DNA of 64,000 bases from Chloroflexota bacterium (GCA_022616275.1 JAKEFB010000022.1:1-64000), one strand, 5' to 3'; shown: positions 1-8,139, counted from the stretch's first letter. Made by a program: numbers and translations. The notes: generated by a model not told the origin, from the sequence alone.

Positions 1-1041
1 GCCAACAGCAGCGGAGCTGAGGTCACGGACAGCCGGGCCTACTATCTGCCCTTCGGCGGCTATCGTGTGGACCCCACCCAGACGATTACTGACCGGGGGT
101 TCACCGGGCACAAGCATAGCGACGACTTAGGGCTTATCTACATGAAGGCCAGATGGTATTTGCCGGGCATTGGGCGGTTTGCCTCGGCCGATCCAATTGT
201 ACCAGACTATACCAACCCGCAAAGCTTTAACAGATATTCGTATGTTTTAAATCGGTCGCCCGTTCTTACTGACCCTACTGGCCATCGTGAGTGTGATGGA
301 AGCGAGGATTGTAGCGACCCGTTTCCTAATCAACCACCATCGCAAGGGGGCGGAATCCCAGATCCAATATTTGATTATCCATGTACCCCGTCAGGTAATG
401 CGGTATGTATTACCCCAGAGGATGATCCAATTGACATGCTCACCCAAGTAGTTTACGGAGAGGGGGGATCAATAAGCCTGCAAATGGCTGCAAATGTACT
501 GCAAACCCTATTAAATCGGGCTTATAATTACTGGACTTGCACAGAATGTGGCTACAACCCAGACCAGATCCCATGGGAAGATATCACTCCTGAACAATTA
601 ACCGCCCTTCTTTTGTACATTGCCAGTCAACCTTACATAGGGAACGACGGGAACCAATACCCAGCGTATAATGCATGGAACTCAGCTTATGAACGCGGCA
701 AAGGATACTGGAATGACATAAGAGAGGCTATTGTCAATCTCATAAATAGTGCTGGCCAGGACCCTATCACCGTTGGTGGTATAGCACCTTATGCAGCTAT
801 AAGCGGCAACCGGGCGGTAATATACTATGGTGCGGGACCAATGTTAGCGGCGCCACCAGGAGCGGTCGGTTATGATGAGTATATGACACCTTATTATGAT
901 GGCCCGTATACTGATGCAGATCGTCAGCTTATCGTATCAATAGCCTGGCGTCAATATTACTCAACAAGTGCCTTCGATCCAGCACTTTGGGTTCTTCCCG
1001 GATATGAAGTTTACTGGAATATTCAGTATTATTGGGAGTAG
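1..1041 (+). CDS. Rhs-family protein, C-terminal part (5' end outside window)
   Basis: The frame is open from base 1, so this is the 3' part of a larger gene. Counting from the GTG at 67, residues 11-72 carry the Rhs core signature: GFTGHKHS, then KARWYLPGIGRF, ADP and YSYVLNRSPVLTDPTG. In Rhs/YD-repeat proteins this core closes the cage just before a variable C-terminal effector. After a Pro/Gly-rich linker, residues 124-151 (LTQVVYGEGG, then AANVLQTLLNRA) resemble the start of the SleB/CwlJ cell-wall hydrolase fold, with E132 at the catalytic Glu position and the NR pair at 150-151. That suggests a peptidoglycan-cleaving tip. The rest is Tyr/Asn-rich and unfamiliar. A lipoprotein gene starts 3 bases downstream. 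Base composition is clearly more AT-rich than the bulk of the window, which fits acquisition. Rhs assignment is firm; the SleB-like reading is by eye. Confidence 0.85.
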   Translation, partial: ANSSGAEVTDSRAYYLPFGGYRVDPTQTITDRGFTGHKHSDDLGLIYMKARWYLPGIGRFASADPIVPDYTNPQSFNRYSYVLNRSPVLTDPTGHRECDGSEDCSDPFPNQPPSQGGGIPDPIFDYPCTPSGNAVCITPEDDPIDMLTQVVYGEGGSISLQMAANVLQTLLNRAYNYWTCTECGYNPDQIPWEDITPEQLTALLLYIASQPYIGNDGNQYPAYNAWNSAYERGKGYWNDIREAIVNLINSAGQDPITVGGIAPYAAISGNRAVIYYGAGPMLAAPPGAVGYDEYMTPYYDGPYTDADRQLIVSIAWRQYYSTSAFDPALWVLPGYEVYWNIQYYWE

Positions 1042-1044
1042 CTA

Positions 1045-2325
1045 ATGAAAGACTTGATGACTAGAGGCGCTTTATGCATGTTTTTACTATGGCTGTTAGT
1101 GTTTTTGGGTCCTATAGCTTGTTCAGTCCCGGAATCCAGCAATAATCTCGAAACAGCAACTGAGGGCACGTTTTCTCCGGTAAATTCCGCTATGACTAAA
1201 AGCCCGACGGAGGAAGTGCTAACAACATCTACATTCACTGTAACAGCGCTGTCTACTACTTCGAATCAATTTACTCGTAGTCCTGAGACACCTTTACCAA
1301 CTACGGAGATAGAGTCAACGAGTCAACCTGATCCAACTGAGAGCCGATCTGTTATTCTGATAGGAAGTGGTATTCAATACTGGATCCTAGATACTGACAC
1401 TGGTAGCATGACTCAGTTGCCTGAAGGCTATCAGGCATATTCATGGTCGCCTTCGGGTGAATATTTGCTGCTTTGGTCTGTGCCGGTTGAAAGCCGGGGC
1501 TTGTATATCGCTGATTCAGATGGATCTAATCCCCGTTTGCTTGAGGAATACACACTAGGAGCACCTGCGGCCGAAAGCAAATGGTTAACGGATTCACTAA
1601 TTCTAGTTCAAAATCTTGACAGGCTGGAGCCACGTATATTTTATGTGGATGCCAACAGTGGCGAAATTCAAAACCCCGAAGAAGGGTACGGGCGCACACT
1701 GGAGGCTGTATATCCTTTTGGTGAATATTGGATTCAGAGTATAGAGGATACAAGCGCCATTGAAATAGCCGACCTTAGCGGCAACAGGGTGGAAATCTTG
1801 CAAGACTTTCCTAACGTGAGGAGCACTACACAACCGTCTATCCGGCCTAACATAACACTGGTGCCTTCCGGTGAGGCTGCTATCTTTCCCGCTTGCGTTA
1901 GTGGTTCGGAGCCTAACAAAAGTGAATGTCATTACTGGCTCGCAAATGTTACCGGGCAGGGCGTGGAATCCGTACGGTCCATCTACAACTTAGGAGAATA
2001 TCTGCAAGGTTCTCAGTTTCAGGTATCCCCTGATGGCCGTTACCTGGCCTTTTCCGATATTCCCGGATGGATTTATTTTCTCAATCTGGATACTTATGAA
2101 GCGGATTATCGCTGGCCCACGGAATCCGGTCAGTTACACTCCCTTATATGGTCTCCAGATTCGAGATTTATTGCCTATGGGGTAGATAATATTGAAACAG
2201 GAAACTTTAAGCTTGTGATCATAAACATTGAATCAGGCGAAGTAACTGAGTTGTTAGATGGAAATGGCCCGGCTCCCCGTTTGATGGACTGGCAATATCT
2301 GTTAATGGAACAAGAATCTAACTGA
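1045..2325 (+). CDS. Lipoprotein with TolB/WD40-like beta-propeller
   Basis: 426 residues. A hydrophobic N-terminus ends at ...LGPIAC, a loose lipobox (I-A-C), so the protein is probably a secreted lipoprotein. A Ser/Thr-rich linker (about residues 35-100) follows, then propeller-type blades with repeated WSPSGEYLLLW, VSPDGRYLAFS and WSPDSRFIAYG motifs, typical of TolB/PD40 repeats. No catalytic residues are recognised. The ATG is 3 bases after the Rhs stop, so the two are almost certainly co-transcribed. In polymorphic-toxin loci that position is often taken by an immunity protein, and an outward-facing binding protein would suit a cell-wall-directed toxin. That role is inference only. Low GC matches the Rhs gene rather than the rest of the window. 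Confidence 0.75.
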   Translation: MKDLMTRGALCMFLLWLLVFLGPIACSVPESSNNLETATEGTFSPVNSAMTKSPTEEVLTTSTFTVTALSTTSNQFTRSPETPLPTTEIESTSQPDPTESRSVILIGSGIQYWILDTDTGSMTQLPEGYQAYSWSPSGEYLLLWSVPVESRGLYIADSDGSNPRLLEEYTLGAPAAESKWLTDSLILVQNLDRLEPRIFYVDANSGEIQNPEEGYGRTLEAVYPFGEYWIQSIEDTSAIEIADLSGNRVEILQDFPNVRSTTQPSIRPNITLVPSGEAAIFPACVSGSEPNKSECHYWLANVTGQGVESVRSIYNLGEYLQGSQFQVSPDGRYLAFSDIPGWIYFLNLDTYEADYRWPTESGQLHSLIWSPDSRFIAYGVDNIETGNFKLVIINIESGEVTELLDGNGPAPRLMDWQYLLMEQESN

Positions 2326-2397
2326 TCTGAGCAAAATTACTTAGTTCGATGGCGCGTCACTCGCCGCTGGATAGGTGGCCGCCTGCGGACGATCTGC

Positions 2398-2526
2398 TAT
2401 ACTTAATGCTTCGAGAAGTATTGGGCAGCAATGTGATGAGGGATAAAGATTATACCCGTGAGTGAGCGAACCCCGTCGCTCCCGCTCCGGGTGCAAGCAT
2501 CCTCCGATGTGTTTGCACCCTTTTTT
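2398..2526 (+). ncRNA. Possible small transcript: -10-like box to intrinsic terminator
   Basis: TATACT at 2398-2403 could be a -10 box, although no good -35 box precedes it. At 2489-2526 an 8-bp stem (GGGTGCAA/TTGCACCC) followed by six T makes a convincing terminator on the plus strand. The stretch between them has no plus-strand reading frame of note and lies antisense to the recombinase remnant. It may be a small RNA, or only the delayed terminator of the lipoprotein gene. Confidence 0.25.
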
Positions 2527-2681
2527 ATTTCTGCGCTAATTGCCTCAATGACCTCGTCGGGCGCCACTACCCCGCCGTCGAGAATGATCACGACGTTGCC
2601 ATGTAAGGCAATGGCCCTAACCTTATCGTCGTAAACGAACACACGGTCAATGATTTTGCCGGCTAATTGGCGGCCGGCCAT
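2403..2681 (-). pseudogene. Serine recombinase C-terminal remnant
   Basis: 92 residues. The segment LAGKIIDRVFVYDDKVRAI resembles the end of large serine recombinases, where a short KIxVYDDKxxIxL strand pair is common. The catalytic resolvase domain and the zinc-ribbon region are absent, and upstream the frame has no recombinase sequence, so this is a leftover tail. The final 25 residues (STSEDACTRSG-like region) overlap the plus-strand terminator hairpin at 2489-2526 and are unlikely to be original. It marks a former mobile element next to the Rhs genes. Alternative: a chance frame; the YDDK match is the only support. Confidence 0.4.
2489..2526 (+). terminator. Intrinsic terminator
   Basis: GGGTGCAA (2489-2496) pairs with TTGCACCC (2513-2520) and is followed by TTTTTT. 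It is the first terminator downstream of the Rhs/lipoprotein pair. Confidence 0.7.
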
Positions 2682-2848
2682 TCGGCCTTCTTGTCCCGCC
2701 TGACTTGCCCGTCAACAAGAATGCCGCTCACCCGCTGTGCAAACGACTCTTGACAGGAGTAGCACAAATGAGCTATAGTATCACAGTTCAGGTCCTACCA
2801 GCCTGATTCACTCAACCTGAATACTGACCGCGCCTCGCGCACTTTGCT

Positions 2849-2901
2849 GGCCGGGTATGGAAATCAAAGGATTTGCAAAATCCCTAATCCCATACCCGGC
2901 C
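2849..2901. repeat. 12-bp perfect inverted repeat
   Basis: GGCCGGGTATGG (2849-2860) is inverted as CCATACCCGGCC (2890-2901), with a smaller ATTTGCAAAAT palindrome in the loop. It lies in the 300-base gap between the recombinase remnant and the HTH gene. It could be a terminator for neither strand (no T-run), or an end of a lost element. Confidence 0.6.
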
Positions 2902-2943
2902 GTTTCATTTAGTAACCGTCCAAAAATTACTTCCCGTTTTGCT

Positions 2944-2968
2944 GTGGCCGGTCTCCTGACCGCGCCAC
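2944..2968. repeat. Hairpin repeat, copy A (shared with 62711-62737)
   Basis: CGGTC-TCCT-GACCG hairpin extended by GTGGC/GCCAC. A 17-base core, GGCCGGTCTCCTGACCG (2946-2962), occurs again exactly at 62717-62733. The two copies, 60 kb apart in intergenic DNA, suggest a dispersed short repeat. Confidence 0.6.
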
Positions 2969-2979
2969 CTCTGGTGAAA

Positions 2980-3366
2980 ATGTCTACCAAACGCGATCTC
3001 TCCCCCAAACAACGACAGGCCATCCAAAGCCTCCTCGCCGGCCGCACCAAATCCCAAACCGCTGCCGGCGTCGGTGTCACCCGCCGCACCCTCTCCCGCT
3101 GGCTGGCCGACCCCACCTTTCGCGCCGCCCTCTCCGCCGCCACCGACGACGCCCTCGCCAATGCCGCCCGCCGCCTCGCCGCCGCCCTCGACGACGCCGT
3201 CGCCGTCCTCGCCGAAGTCATGTCCAACAAAGACGCCCGCGACCCCGACCGTCTCCGTGCCGCCGGCCTTGTCATCCACCGCGGCCTCGATCTCATCCAG
3301 CAAAAAGAACTTATCGAACGAATTGCCGCCCTGGAGGCCAAAATAAATGTCCCTCAAGAACCTTGA
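2980..3366 (+). CDS. Helix-turn-helix protein, terminase-small-subunit-like
   Basis: 128 residues from the ATG at 2980. The frame extends further upstream, but that part crosses two hairpin repeats and is not protein-like. Residues 6-36 (LSPKQRQAIQSLL, then TKSQTAAGVGVTRRTLSRWL) form a homeodomain-like HTH of the kind found in phage small terminases and transposase N-termini. An Ala-rich helical middle and a short coiled-coil-like tail (LIQQKELIERIAALEAKI) follow. The next gene starts 20 bases before this one ends, so the two are translationally coupled. Codons end almost only in C (GCC, CTC, CCC, ACC, TCC), unlike neighbours that prefer CTG, CCG and GGC. This is a sign of foreign origin. The role is probably DNA binding; no partner portal or large terminase is seen, so a phage function is not shown. 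Confidence 0.65.
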   Translation: MSTKRDLSPKQRQAIQSLLAGRTKSQTAAGVGVTRRTLSRWLADPTFRAALSAATDDALANAARRLAAALDDAVAVLAEVMSNKDARDPDRLRAAGLVIHRGLDLIQQKELIERIAALEAKINVPQEP

Positions 3367-3964
3367 ACGCGCCGTCCACCGCCTCGAAAAAAAACTGCCC
3401 CCTCGCCCCAACGAACTTTTCCCCTTCCTGGACCACCTCATCTCCCAACACCCCACCCTCCGCGCCCAACACCCCACCCGGCCCTTCTCAGCCGCCCTCC
3501 ACGCCATCCAGCTCGCCAACGCTTCGTTGGCCGGCCACGCCGCCGGCCGCCTGCTTTTCCACGACCTCCTCTACGACGACGCCTGGTCCTCCATCCGCCA
3601 GGCCCTCGACGCCCGCTGGCCACGACTCCGCTGGGCGCTCGCCAGCCACGACCCGCTCTACCAGGCCGAAGGCTACCACGACTGCCTCGACGCCCTCGCC
3701 TGCGCCGTCTGGCAAAAATCCACCGACCCTGGCGCCTTCTACTTCACCTGGCCCACCTCCGAGCAAGAACTTGCCATCTACCACCAATACCGTCAGCTCC
3801 CTTCCCCCCAACGCCGCCACTACCGCCGCCAGGCCCTCGAAGACGCCTCCCTCTACTACGATCCCCATCCCGCCCTGCTCCAACTGTTTCTGGACCTCTT
3901 AGCCGAAGCCAAAAAGACAAACACCACCGATTTTCTACCTACTGACCCGAAGGTAACTTTCTAA
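3347..3964 (+). CDS. Conserved-looking protein of unknown function, partner of HTH gene
   Basis: 205 residues, not recognised. The start (MSLKNLERAVHRLEKKL) is a likely amphipathic helix. The rest is helical and rich in Leu, His, Tyr and Trp (FPFLDHLISQHP, YHQYRQLPSPQRRHYRRQALEDASLYYDPHP), with no signal peptide, membrane segment or catalytic motif that I can name. It overlaps the HTH gene by 20 bases and has the same extreme C-ending codon use, so the two came in together and probably work together. The start was chosen at the ATG because it directly follows GCCAAAATAA in the overlap and no better candidate is upstream. Confidence 0.6.
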   Translation: MSLKNLERAVHRLEKKLPPRPNELFPFLDHLISQHPTLRAQHPTRPFSAALHAIQLANASLAGHAAGRLLFHDLLYDDAWSSIRQALDARWPRLRWALASHDPLYQAEGYHDCLDALACAVWQKSTDPGAFYFTWPTSEQELAIYHQYRQLPSPQRRHYRRQALEDASLYYDPHPALLQLFLDLLAEAKKTNTTDFLPTDPKVTF

Positions 3965-4203
3965 ACATGATTCTGCTTGATGACACAGGTGTTTGTTTAA
4001 ATAGTTGTTTTCAGGTCAGTAATTTATCCGTTTTCCCCTATCTTACTGAATAATTTATGTCAAAAATATCATGCCCCTCATCTCCATCACATTGACATAA
4101 ACATAGAAAAAGACCTTAAATGTCTCATTTATTAGACAAAACTGGACATTGTTCAGCGCACCCACAACAGTTCATCAATGCAGCCGGAGTGCAAGTAAAA
4201 ACG
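3965..4203. other. Intergenic, AT-rich, no feature seen
   Basis: A 239-base AT-rich stretch between the HTH pair and the convergent endonuclease-like gene. It includes ATTTATTAG-type runs but no T-tailed hairpin, reading frame or repeat shared with the rest of the window. Confidence 0.5.
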
Positions 4204-4983
4204 CTAGTTTCCGGTAGCAAAGTCAAAAGCGGCTAACAAGGGGAAATGATCAGAAGCCTTGGCAACATCCGGTGCATCCACCACTACCTGGCAGGTACGC
4301 AGCGACGGCAGCAGGTTGGCCGGGGCCAGGATATAGTCGAAGCGGGTGGTCGGGTTAATCGTCCACCAGGTAAAGCCGTCGTCATCCGGGTGCAGGTGGC
4401 GGAAACAGTCCACGTAGCCGGCCCTGAGCAGCCGGGGGATGGCCAGGCGAAAAATCAGGCCGAATTGCAAGGCCATCAGCCGCCTCATCCGGGCCGGGTT
4501 GCGCCGTTGCAGCACCCGGTCGCCAGGGGCAATGCTGTTGAAGTCGCCGATGAGCAGGTGGCGGCCGGGTTGCCGCTCCTGGATGACGGCCAGCAACCGG
4601 CCGGCCGCCTGCCAGCGGCGGATCTCAAAGGGCAGCAGCAACAGGGGCAGGAAGTGGGCGGTGTAGATAGTCAGGGAGCCAGCAGCCTGGCCCAGGTCCA
4701 GCGTTGTTTCCAGCACCGCCTGGGTCAGCGGCCGCCGGTTATGGACCTGCCAGTGGCTAACCGGAAAGCGGGTCAAAGCAGCGATGTGCCGGTCACCGCT
4801 CCCCCTGGCCCAGACCTGGCCCAGGCCCAGCCGCCGGGCCAATTCGGCGACCACGTCCGGGTCGTCCGCTTCGGTGAGGCCGATAAAGTCGGCGTTAAGG
4901 TGGGCCAGGACGGCGTAAATGTCGTCCAACCTGTCCCGGCCGCCAAACCAGAGATTGTAAGCGACGACGCGCACGGGGAGCAC
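4204..4983 (-). CDS. Endonuclease/exonuclease/phosphatase (EEP) family protein
   Basis: 259 residues with the EEP fold signatures in order: VVAYNLWFG near the start (metal-binding Asn), FIGLTEAD around residue 37 (metal-binding Glu), LLIGDFNS around 143 (catalytic Asp/Asn), and KASDHFPLLAAF at the C-terminus (the SDH motif). Family members cleave phosphodiesters in DNA, RNA or lipids, or phosphomonoesters; the substrate cannot be told from sequence. It lacks a signal peptide. It starts at a GTG only 3 bases after the asparagine-synthetase-like gene, so it is the last gene of the 8411-4204 operon. A link to peptide modification is possible but not shown. Confidence 0.85.
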   Translation of the reverse strand: MLPVRVVAYNLWFGGRDRLDDIYAVLAHLNADFIGLTEADDPDVVAELARRLGLGQVWARGSGDRHIAALTRFPVSHWQVHNRRPLTQAVLETTLDLGQAAGSLTIYTAHFLPLLLLPFEIRRWQAAGRLLAVIQERQPGRHLLIGDFNSIAPGDRVLQRRNPARMRRLMALQFGLIFRLAIPRLLRAGYVDCFRHLHPDDDGFTWWTINPTTRFDYILAPANLLPSLRTCQVVVDAPDVAKASDHFPLLAAFDFATGN

Positions 4984-4986
4984 GCT

Positions 4987-6846
4987 TTACCGGCTGACCG
5001 CCATCTCCTGGTGCCAGAGCTGGGTCGTCAACACCCCCATGAGCAGCCGGCTGGCGTCGGCCTGGCCGCTGCGGTGCAGGTGGCGCAGGCGGGCCACTTC
5101 GGCCAGCGTAAAAATCGCTGTTTCGGCCAGGGCGGCCGGGTGCAGGCCTTCCTCGGCCCAGGCCGGCAACCGTTTGGCCCGCCACCAGGCCGCGTGCGGG
5201 GTGGCCAGTCCTTTTTTCGGCCGCCGGCGCACCGCGGCCGGCAACGATTCGGGCAACCCCTGCCGCAGCAGCCACTTGTTGCCCTGGGGAGTCAGCTTGC
5301 AGCCGGGTGGCAACCGGGCGCAAAATTCCCACAGCACGTGGTCCAGGAACGGCGGCCGGGCTTCGACAGAGCTGGCCATACTCATCCGGTCTACTTCAAA
5401 GTTGATAAAGTCCACCATCCGGGTCTGGGATTCAAGGAAGAGGAATTGGTCCAGGGGGTGGAGAAGAGAGAGGGGGAGAAGGGGAGAGGCGGAGAGGGGG
5501 AGCGGGGAATGATCTGATCCGTTTCGTTCCTGGCTGAACAGGGTAGAGAGTTGTTGGGGGGTGGCGACCTGGTGCCAGAGGGTGAAGCGCTGCCAGGGGT
5601 CGGCCGTGCCCTGGGCCAGGACGCGCCGGGCGGCGGCCGAAGCCGGCAGCGGCGTACGGGCCAGGAGGGTCCGGAGCGGCCGGGGCCACGGCAAAAACGA
5701 GCGGGCGCGCCGGTCGCCTTCAAACCAGTGATAGCCGCCCAGTAACTCGTCGGCTCCTTCGCCGGTCATGATGACCTTAAAGCCGGCCTCGTGGCAGGCG
5801 CGGTAGAGCAGATAAATGGGCACGCTGGTCGCCGAGCATTGCGGCTCTTCCAAATGGCGGACGACGGTGGGCAAGGCGTCAAAATCGGCCGGGGTAAAGG
5901 TCAATTCGTGGTGCCGGCTACCCAGGGCCTGGGCCGTTTGCCGGGCAGCGGCCGACTCGTCGTGGGAGGCGGCCTGAAAGGCAATGTGGAAAGTGTGAAT
6001 CGGACCGTCACTCAATTCGGTCAGGAGGGCAGCCAGGGCGCTGGAATCAATTCCTCCACTGAGCAGGGAACCCACCGGCACGTCGCTCAACCGCCAGGCG
6101 TCCACCGCTTCTTTCAGGTGGCCTTTGAACTGCTCTGTAGCCTCCTCCAGGCTTATCGCCTGGTGCTGCCCGGCCGGCGGAAAGCGCAACTGCCAGTAGG
6201 GCCGGACGGTGGCCTGGCCCTTTTCCACCACCAGGTAATGGGCCGCCGGGAGCTTCCAAACGCCGGCCAGGGCAGTCAATGGCGTGGGGATGAAGCCCAG
6301 GGTAAACAACCGGCGTAGCGCCTCCAGATTAGCCTGGCGCGGCAATTGAGGCAGGGCGGCCAGGAGCGGCCGGATTTCCGAGGCGAAGGCCAGGCAACTT
6401 CCCAGTTGGGCGTAATAGAGGGGTTTGATACCAAAGCGGTCGCGGGCCAGGAGCAGCCGTTGCCGCCGGCCGTCCCACAGCCCAAAAGCAAACATGCCCC
6501 GCAGCCGGGGCAGGCATTCCTCGCCCCACGCTTCGTAGGCGTGGACAATGGCTTCAGTATCGCTTGTGGTGCGGAAGTGGTGGCCGGCCGCCTGGAGCTG
6601 CTGGCGAAGCTCAGGGGCGTTGTAGACCTCGCCGTTATAGGTAATCCAGATCGTGCCGTCTTCGTTGCTGAGAGGCTGGTGGCCCCCGGCCAGGTCAATG
6701 ATGCTCAGCCGCCGGGCGCCCAGGCCCACGCCGTTGCCCAGGTAGAAACCACTGTCGTCCGGGCCACGATGGGTGAGCAAATCGTTGGCCTGTTGCAACG
6801 TTGCCTGCTGGACATCAGGAGATAGAAGGCCGACAATGCCGCACAT
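4987..6846 (-). CDS. Asparagine-synthetase-like protein, probable lasso-peptide-type cyclase
   Basis: 619 residues. MCGIVG gives a Cys2 Ntn-glutaminase, followed by HRGPDDSGFY (27-35), ARRLSIIDL and YNGEVYN. The ATP-pyrophosphatase loop SGGIDS is at 263-268, with MTGEGADELLGGY and the FLDHVLWEFCARLP region further on. True AsnB makes Asn from Asp and Gln; in lasso-peptide clusters a homologue adenylates an Asp/Glu side chain and closes the macrolactam. Cyclase is favoured because B1- and B2-like genes lie just upstream in the same operon. The intact glutaminase half keeps AsnB possible. Residues about 445-463 (DHSPLPLSASPLLPLSLL) are a low-complexity insert encoded by a polypurine tract near 5461-5510, which looks like repeat DNA that entered in frame. 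Confidence 0.85.
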   Translation of the reverse strand: MCGIVGLLSPDVQQATLQQANDLLTHRGPDDSGFYLGNGVGLGARRLSIIDLAGGHQPLSNEDGTIWITYNGEVYNAPELRQQLQAAGHHFRTTSDTEAIVHAYEAWGEECLPRLRGMFAFGLWDGRRQRLLLARDRFGIKPLYYAQLGSCLAFASEIRPLLAALPQLPRQANLEALRRLFTLGFIPTPLTALAGVWKLPAAHYLVVEKGQATVRPYWQLRFPPAGQHQAISLEEATEQFKGHLKEAVDAWRLSDVPVGSLLSGGIDSSALAALLTELSDGPIHTFHIAFQAASHDESAAARQTAQALGSRHHELTFTPADFDALPTVVRHLEEPQCSATSVPIYLLYRACHEAGFKVIMTGEGADELLGGYHWFEGDRRARSFLPWPRPLRTLLARTPLPASAAARRVLAQGTADPWQRFTLWHQVATPQQLSTLFSQERNGSDHSPLPLSASPLLPLSLLHPLDQFLFLESQTRMVDFINFEVDRMSMASSVEARPPFLDHVLWEFCARLPPGCKLTPQGNKWLLRQGLPESLPAAVRRRPKKGLATPHAAWWRAKRLPAWAEEGLHPAALAETAIFTLAEVARLRHLHRSGQADASRLLMGVLTTQLWHQEMAVSR

Positions 6847-6896
6847 ACAAAGACTACGTGGTGTGGGGAAGCCTCAGCAAAGACCTGCCCTCAGGC

Positions 6897-7580
6897 TTAT
6901 TCTTCCCCCTCTGGCGGCGTTTTAAGCTCTAACCGGCCGAGATAGATGAGCGTCTCCAAATCCTCGCTATCTTCAGGGCTATAGCGAGCGACGACCTGGC
7001 GGACCCTATCCAGTTCCTGGTCCGAGGCCAGGCCGACCATGCGCGACACGTCAGCCCAGTCCTGGGCGCGGGTGGCGTTAAGCTTCATCAACACCAGATA
7101 GGGCAAGTCCAACACCGGGTAGCCGGCCGGATCAGACCCCGGCCGGTTAAGAGCCTCCTCAAGCCAGGGATCGCTGCCAAAAAGAACGTCTACTTCAACA
7201 CCGTCCGGGGAGAGGAAAAGATAGCCCGGCACGGCAAGCGGGGTCTGGCGTGTAAAACCGGCCGCCTGCAACCGGTTTATGACTTCATCCCGGTCTGCTT
7301 CGCTAACCAGGATGTCTAAATCTCTAGTCATTCTCTCCGGCATGTAGGCGCGGGTGGCCACGCCGCCAATAATGGCCCAGGGAACACCTTGCAAAAGGTC
7401 ACGCAGGTCAGGCCAGGAAACCATTGCTGTTCTCCGCTTTAAAAATTCAAGGCTACTGCCGGTCCCCGCCTTTTGTTTACGCAGCCCCATTTCCAGGAAG
7501 AGCCGCCGTCTCTGGCGGAGGGTCAACCGGCCGTCAGGCGAGATTTTGGCCACGGCCGGCGGGATAGCATTACGGCTCAT
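6897..7580 (-). CDS. Nucleotidyltransferase-fold protein of the RiPP operon
   Basis: 227 residues from the ATG at 7580, which overlaps the end of the B2 gene by 11 bases; the longer frame would run far into B2. Residues about 60-100 hold the MNT-type signature WAIIGGVATRAYMPERMTRD followed by LDILV, where GG..R and DxD bind nucleotide and metal. Later residues are helical. Nucleotidyltransferase-fold proteins accompany HPr-kinase-like genes in some lasso-peptide clusters, where phosphate or nucleotidyl groups are added to the peptide. The N-terminal 45 residues are basic. It sits between B2 and the cyclase, which argues for a role in the pathway. An AbiEii-like antitoxin-type enzyme is the alternative, but no toxin partner is adjacent. 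Confidence 0.75.
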   Translation of the reverse strand: MSRNAIPPAVAKISPDGRLTLRQRRRLFLEMGLRKQKAGTGSSLEFLKRRTAMVSWPDLRDLLQGVPWAIIGGVATRAYMPERMTRDLDILVSEADRDEVINRLQAAGFTRQTPLAVPGYLFLSPDGVEVDVLFGSDPWLEEALNRPGSDPAGYPVLDLPYLVLMKLNATRAQDWADVSRMVGLASDQELDRVRQVVARYSPEDSEDLETLIYLGRLELKTPPEGEE

Positions 7581-8139
7581 GGCTGGTCTCCTCGTCGTTG
7601 GGCGGAAAGGAGAACACGACCGTAAAACCACGCCAGTTAACGCCTGGCTCGTAATAAGCCTTGCCGTCCAGGGTTAGCCAGGCGTGTCCGGTGATGGCCC
7701 GGTCGGGCTTGCCATCTACAAAACGGGCGCCGAAATGGACGGCCACCGGCAGGCCGGCGCGGCGCAGGAAATAGTAGCGGGTCAGGGAGCGGCGCAGACA
7801 GACGCCCAGGGGAGAGCGGCGCTCCAGCAGGGTGGCCAGGTCGGCCAGATCGCGGATAACTCGTTCTTGTTCTTTTTCCGGCCGCGCCGGGCTATCTTCG
7901 GCCGTTAATTGGGCCATCACCTCCGGCAAAGGGACGCGCATCCGGTCCGGCAACTGGCGGACGAAGGCGCGCATTTCCTGGAGCAAGGCCCGCCGGCCGG
8001 GATTGCCGGCCAGGCCGGGCAGTGAACCGGGCAAAAGCCAGAGGTGGCGCAGCCGGATCAACAACGGCCACCACAACGGCCGCAATCGCCGGACAGCCGG
8101 CAGCCGGGAGGCGCGGCGTAGCGTCGTCGTCAGGGCCAT
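7570..8139 (-). CDS. Lasso peptide biosynthesis B2-like leader peptidase
   Basis: 189 residues. The C-terminal two thirds match the transglutaminase-like B2 family: C114 in GVCLRRSLTRYYFLRRAGLP, H152 in GHAWLTLDGKAYYE, and D158 nearby form the expected Cys-His-Asp set. B2 proteins remove the leader from a precursor peptide once the B1 recognition protein has bound it. The N-terminus is basic with a helical LWWPLLIRLRHLWLL stretch. The start ATG overlaps the stop of B1 as TGATG, so translation is coupled. The C-terminal tail overlaps the nucleotidyltransferase gene start. Length and motif spacing are normal for the family. No precursor gene is found in this operon, so its substrate must be encoded elsewhere. 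Confidence 0.88.
   Translation of the reverse strand: MALTTTLRRASRLPAVRRLRPLWWPLLIRLRHLWLLPGSLPGLAGNPGRRALLQEMRAFVRQLPDRMRVPLPEVMAQLTAEDSPARPEKEQERVIRDLADLATLLERRSPLGVCLRRSLTRYYFLRRAGLPVAVHFGARFVDGKPDRAITGHAWLTLDGKAYYEPGVNWRGFTVVFSFPPNDEETSHEP

Noticed and set aside
2857-2979. Longer N-terminus of the HTH protein
   Set aside because: It crosses two inverted repeats and lacks a ribosome site; the ATG at 2980 begins the conserved-looking sequence.
4246-5517. Plus-strand frame of 423 codons across the EEP and cyclase genes
   Set aside because: Antisense to two well-supported genes and made of Gln/Gly/Val/Pro-rich shadow sequence.
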